Assembly (NCBI GenBank): GCA_028291365.1
Contig: JAQGIE010000010.1
Coordinates: forward strand, 1-40,604
DNA from: Rhodospirillales bacterium
GTDB lineage: Bacteria > Pseudomonadota > Alphaproteobacteria > BOG-932 > Roseiterribacteraceae
Direction of reading: 5' to 3'
Length of the DNA stretch: 40,604 nt
Position 1 is the first letter of the stretch. The number at the start of each line of letters is the position of its first letter. The position numbers and the translations under genes are program-made. Below, piece after piece: positions 39,976 to 40,604 of this stretch. The notes under the pieces were generated by a model. The model was not told the origin of the DNA. It worked only from the letters and a program-made list of their open reading frames with translations, and did no database searches.

Positions 39976-40145
39976 AGACCTTCCGCGTCCATCTGGGCGT
40001 GAAGAAGAGCCACGCCCTCGCACCGGAGACGGTGAGGGCCGATACGGGCCATGACGCGATCCTTCGAGCGAGAGCCCTGATCGGAAAGCGGCGGGGCGCC
40101 GATTACGCCGACGCGCTCGAAGTGCTGGCGGTTCTCACCGAATAA
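39972..40145 (+). CDS. 57-residue protein, unknown function
   Basis: A small basic protein starting at GTG 39972, which overlaps the stop of the preceding gene (GTGA). Sequence features are KTFRVHLGVKKSHALAPETV, then DAILRARALIGKRRG and ADALEVLAVL. These read as a beta strand followed by two helices. No family was recognised. The overlap and frame suggest it is co-translated with the CxxC protein. Confidence 0.5.
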   Translation: MKTFRVHLGVKKSHALAPETVRADTGHDAILRARALIGKRRGADYADALEVLAVLTE

Positions 40146-40178
40146 ATCAGGAACGTTTGGCACTTATAATTGCGAAAT

Positions 40179-40207
40179 GGAAAGGGCGGCCGAAGCCGCC
40201 CTGTTCC
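40179..40207 (-). terminator. Intrinsic terminator of the ImmA/IrrE-like gene
   Basis: An 8-bp GC-rich stem (GGGCGGC core, 40183-40190 with 40195-40202) closes a TTCG tetraloop on the minus strand. GGAA/TTCC extends it across a one-base bulge, and TTTCC follows the stem on the minus strand. It begins directly after the TAG stop of the leftward gene. It may also stop plus-strand transcripts from the small genes. Confidence 0.7.
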
Positions 40208-40604
40208 TATTGAACCAAGCGAAGCTGCGGCCTCCCAAGGGAAGGGTTGGCCTCGGTTCCGACGATCTCCGGGCGATACATCTCATTGAACTCGCCGGGC
40301 AATATATGCAGCAGCTTCGCCAATTCAGCGATGCTGTAGCCGAGGTGCTTCATATGGAAGCCGATCATCTGCCGCAGAAGCTTCGGGGGTTCTTTCGCGG
40401 GTTCATTCGGTTCGCGCTTGCGATAACCAAGCTTCCCCATTTCCATCCAGAACATTTTGTATTGATACGGCGTGATGAGGTTCAACCGGTTGGCGCGCAC
40501 AGCGAGCGCGGCCATTGATACCTTCCAATACCCCTTCAGGTTGGCGACCTGTCGCAGATCGAAGCGCCTCAATTGGGGGCGAATTTCATCTGCCGGCAGC
40601 AAGA
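40207..40604 (-). CDS. ImmA/IrrE (M78) family protein, C-terminal part
   Basis: About 132 residues read in from the right edge of the window, so the N-terminus lies outside. LPADEIRPQLRRFDL, then LANLKGYWKVSMAALAVRANRL-like VANLKGYWKVSMAALAVRA, followed by ITPYQYKMFWMEMGKLGYRKREP and EPPKLLRQMI, match the region after the HExxH metal site of ImmA/IrrE peptidases. Those are often fused to an Xre helix-turn-helix and cleave or sense phage- or element-borne repressors. The metal site itself is outside the window, so activity cannot be judged. A terminator follows its stop. Confidence 0.7.
   Translation of the reverse strand, partial: LLPADEIRPQLRRFDLRQVANLKGYWKVSMAALAVRANRLNLITPYQYKMFWMEMGKLGYRKREPNEPAKEPPKLLRQMIGFHMKHLGYSIAELAKLLHILPGEFNEMYRPEIVGTEANPSLGRPQLRLVQ

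Noticed and set aside
1-40604. CRISPR arrays, transposases, prophage structural genes and toxin-antitoxin pairs
   Set aside because: Looked for regular repeats, DDE or recombinase motifs and phage proteins. None was found, apart from the tRNA-fragment repeat and the ImmA/IrrE-like partial gene.

Overview
The window is high-G+C, gene-dense DNA, most probably from an alphaproteobacterium. The support is a tRNA-Gly(CCC) of the alphaproteobacterial kind, FixK/FNR-type boxes, a heterotetrameric sarcosine oxidase operon with folD and purU, an MlaA lipoprotein, a UvrA2, and two large TonB-dependent receptors. The genus cannot be fixed from the sequence alone. No CRISPR array, insertion sequence or integrase was seen.

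Layout. (1) 1-3790: a class II UvrA (UvrA2) and an MlaA-type lipoprotein, separated by a strong 13-bp inverted repeat. (2) 3791-12591: two divergent operons from a shared promoter region (8944-9159). Leftward runs TonB receptor, MFS transporter, FAD oxidoreductase, ABM-fold protein. Rightward runs UbiD-type decarboxylase, aldehyde dehydrogenase, UbiX-type flavin prenyltransferase. Together they look like an uptake and catabolic system for an unknown carboxylated compound. (3) 12652-14231: an AraC regulator coupled to a TIGR02444-like protein. (4) 14350-14395: a 46-nt copy of the 3' end of the tRNA-Gly that lies intact at 39331-39404. The two direct repeats bracket about 25 kb, as in an island inserted in a tRNA gene. 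(5) 14871-20039: a low-oxygen/stress cluster (GNAT, universal stress protein, D-lactate dehydrogenase, small membrane protein, phosphotransferase-ATPase, CBS protein). It carries three FixK-type boxes, and at least two of its genes are broken by frameshifts. (6) 20314-28424: Lrp-type and TetR-type regulators and a tightly overlapped operon purU-soxB-soxD-soxA-soxG-folD. This operon oxidises sarcosine to glycine and recycles the released one-carbon unit. (7) 28505-38878: a gamma-glutamyltransferase remnant, then an operon ECF sigma, FecR, STN-type TonB receptor, MFS transporter and two DUF885 metallopeptidases, with an M20 amidohydrolase upstream of it. (8) 39331-40604: tRNA-Gly, two small unknown genes and the C-terminal part of an ImmA/IrrE-like protein.

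The main connecting observation is a palindrome of the form CCATACAG-N2-CTGTATGG. It occurs upstream of lrp, of the TetR gene, of purU and of the ECF sigma gene. I infer one TetR-controlled regulon joining an outer-membrane import and peptide-hydrolysis system to sarcosine oxidation. That would fit import and breakdown of a peptide or N-acyl compound that yields sarcosine. The substrate is a hypothesis.
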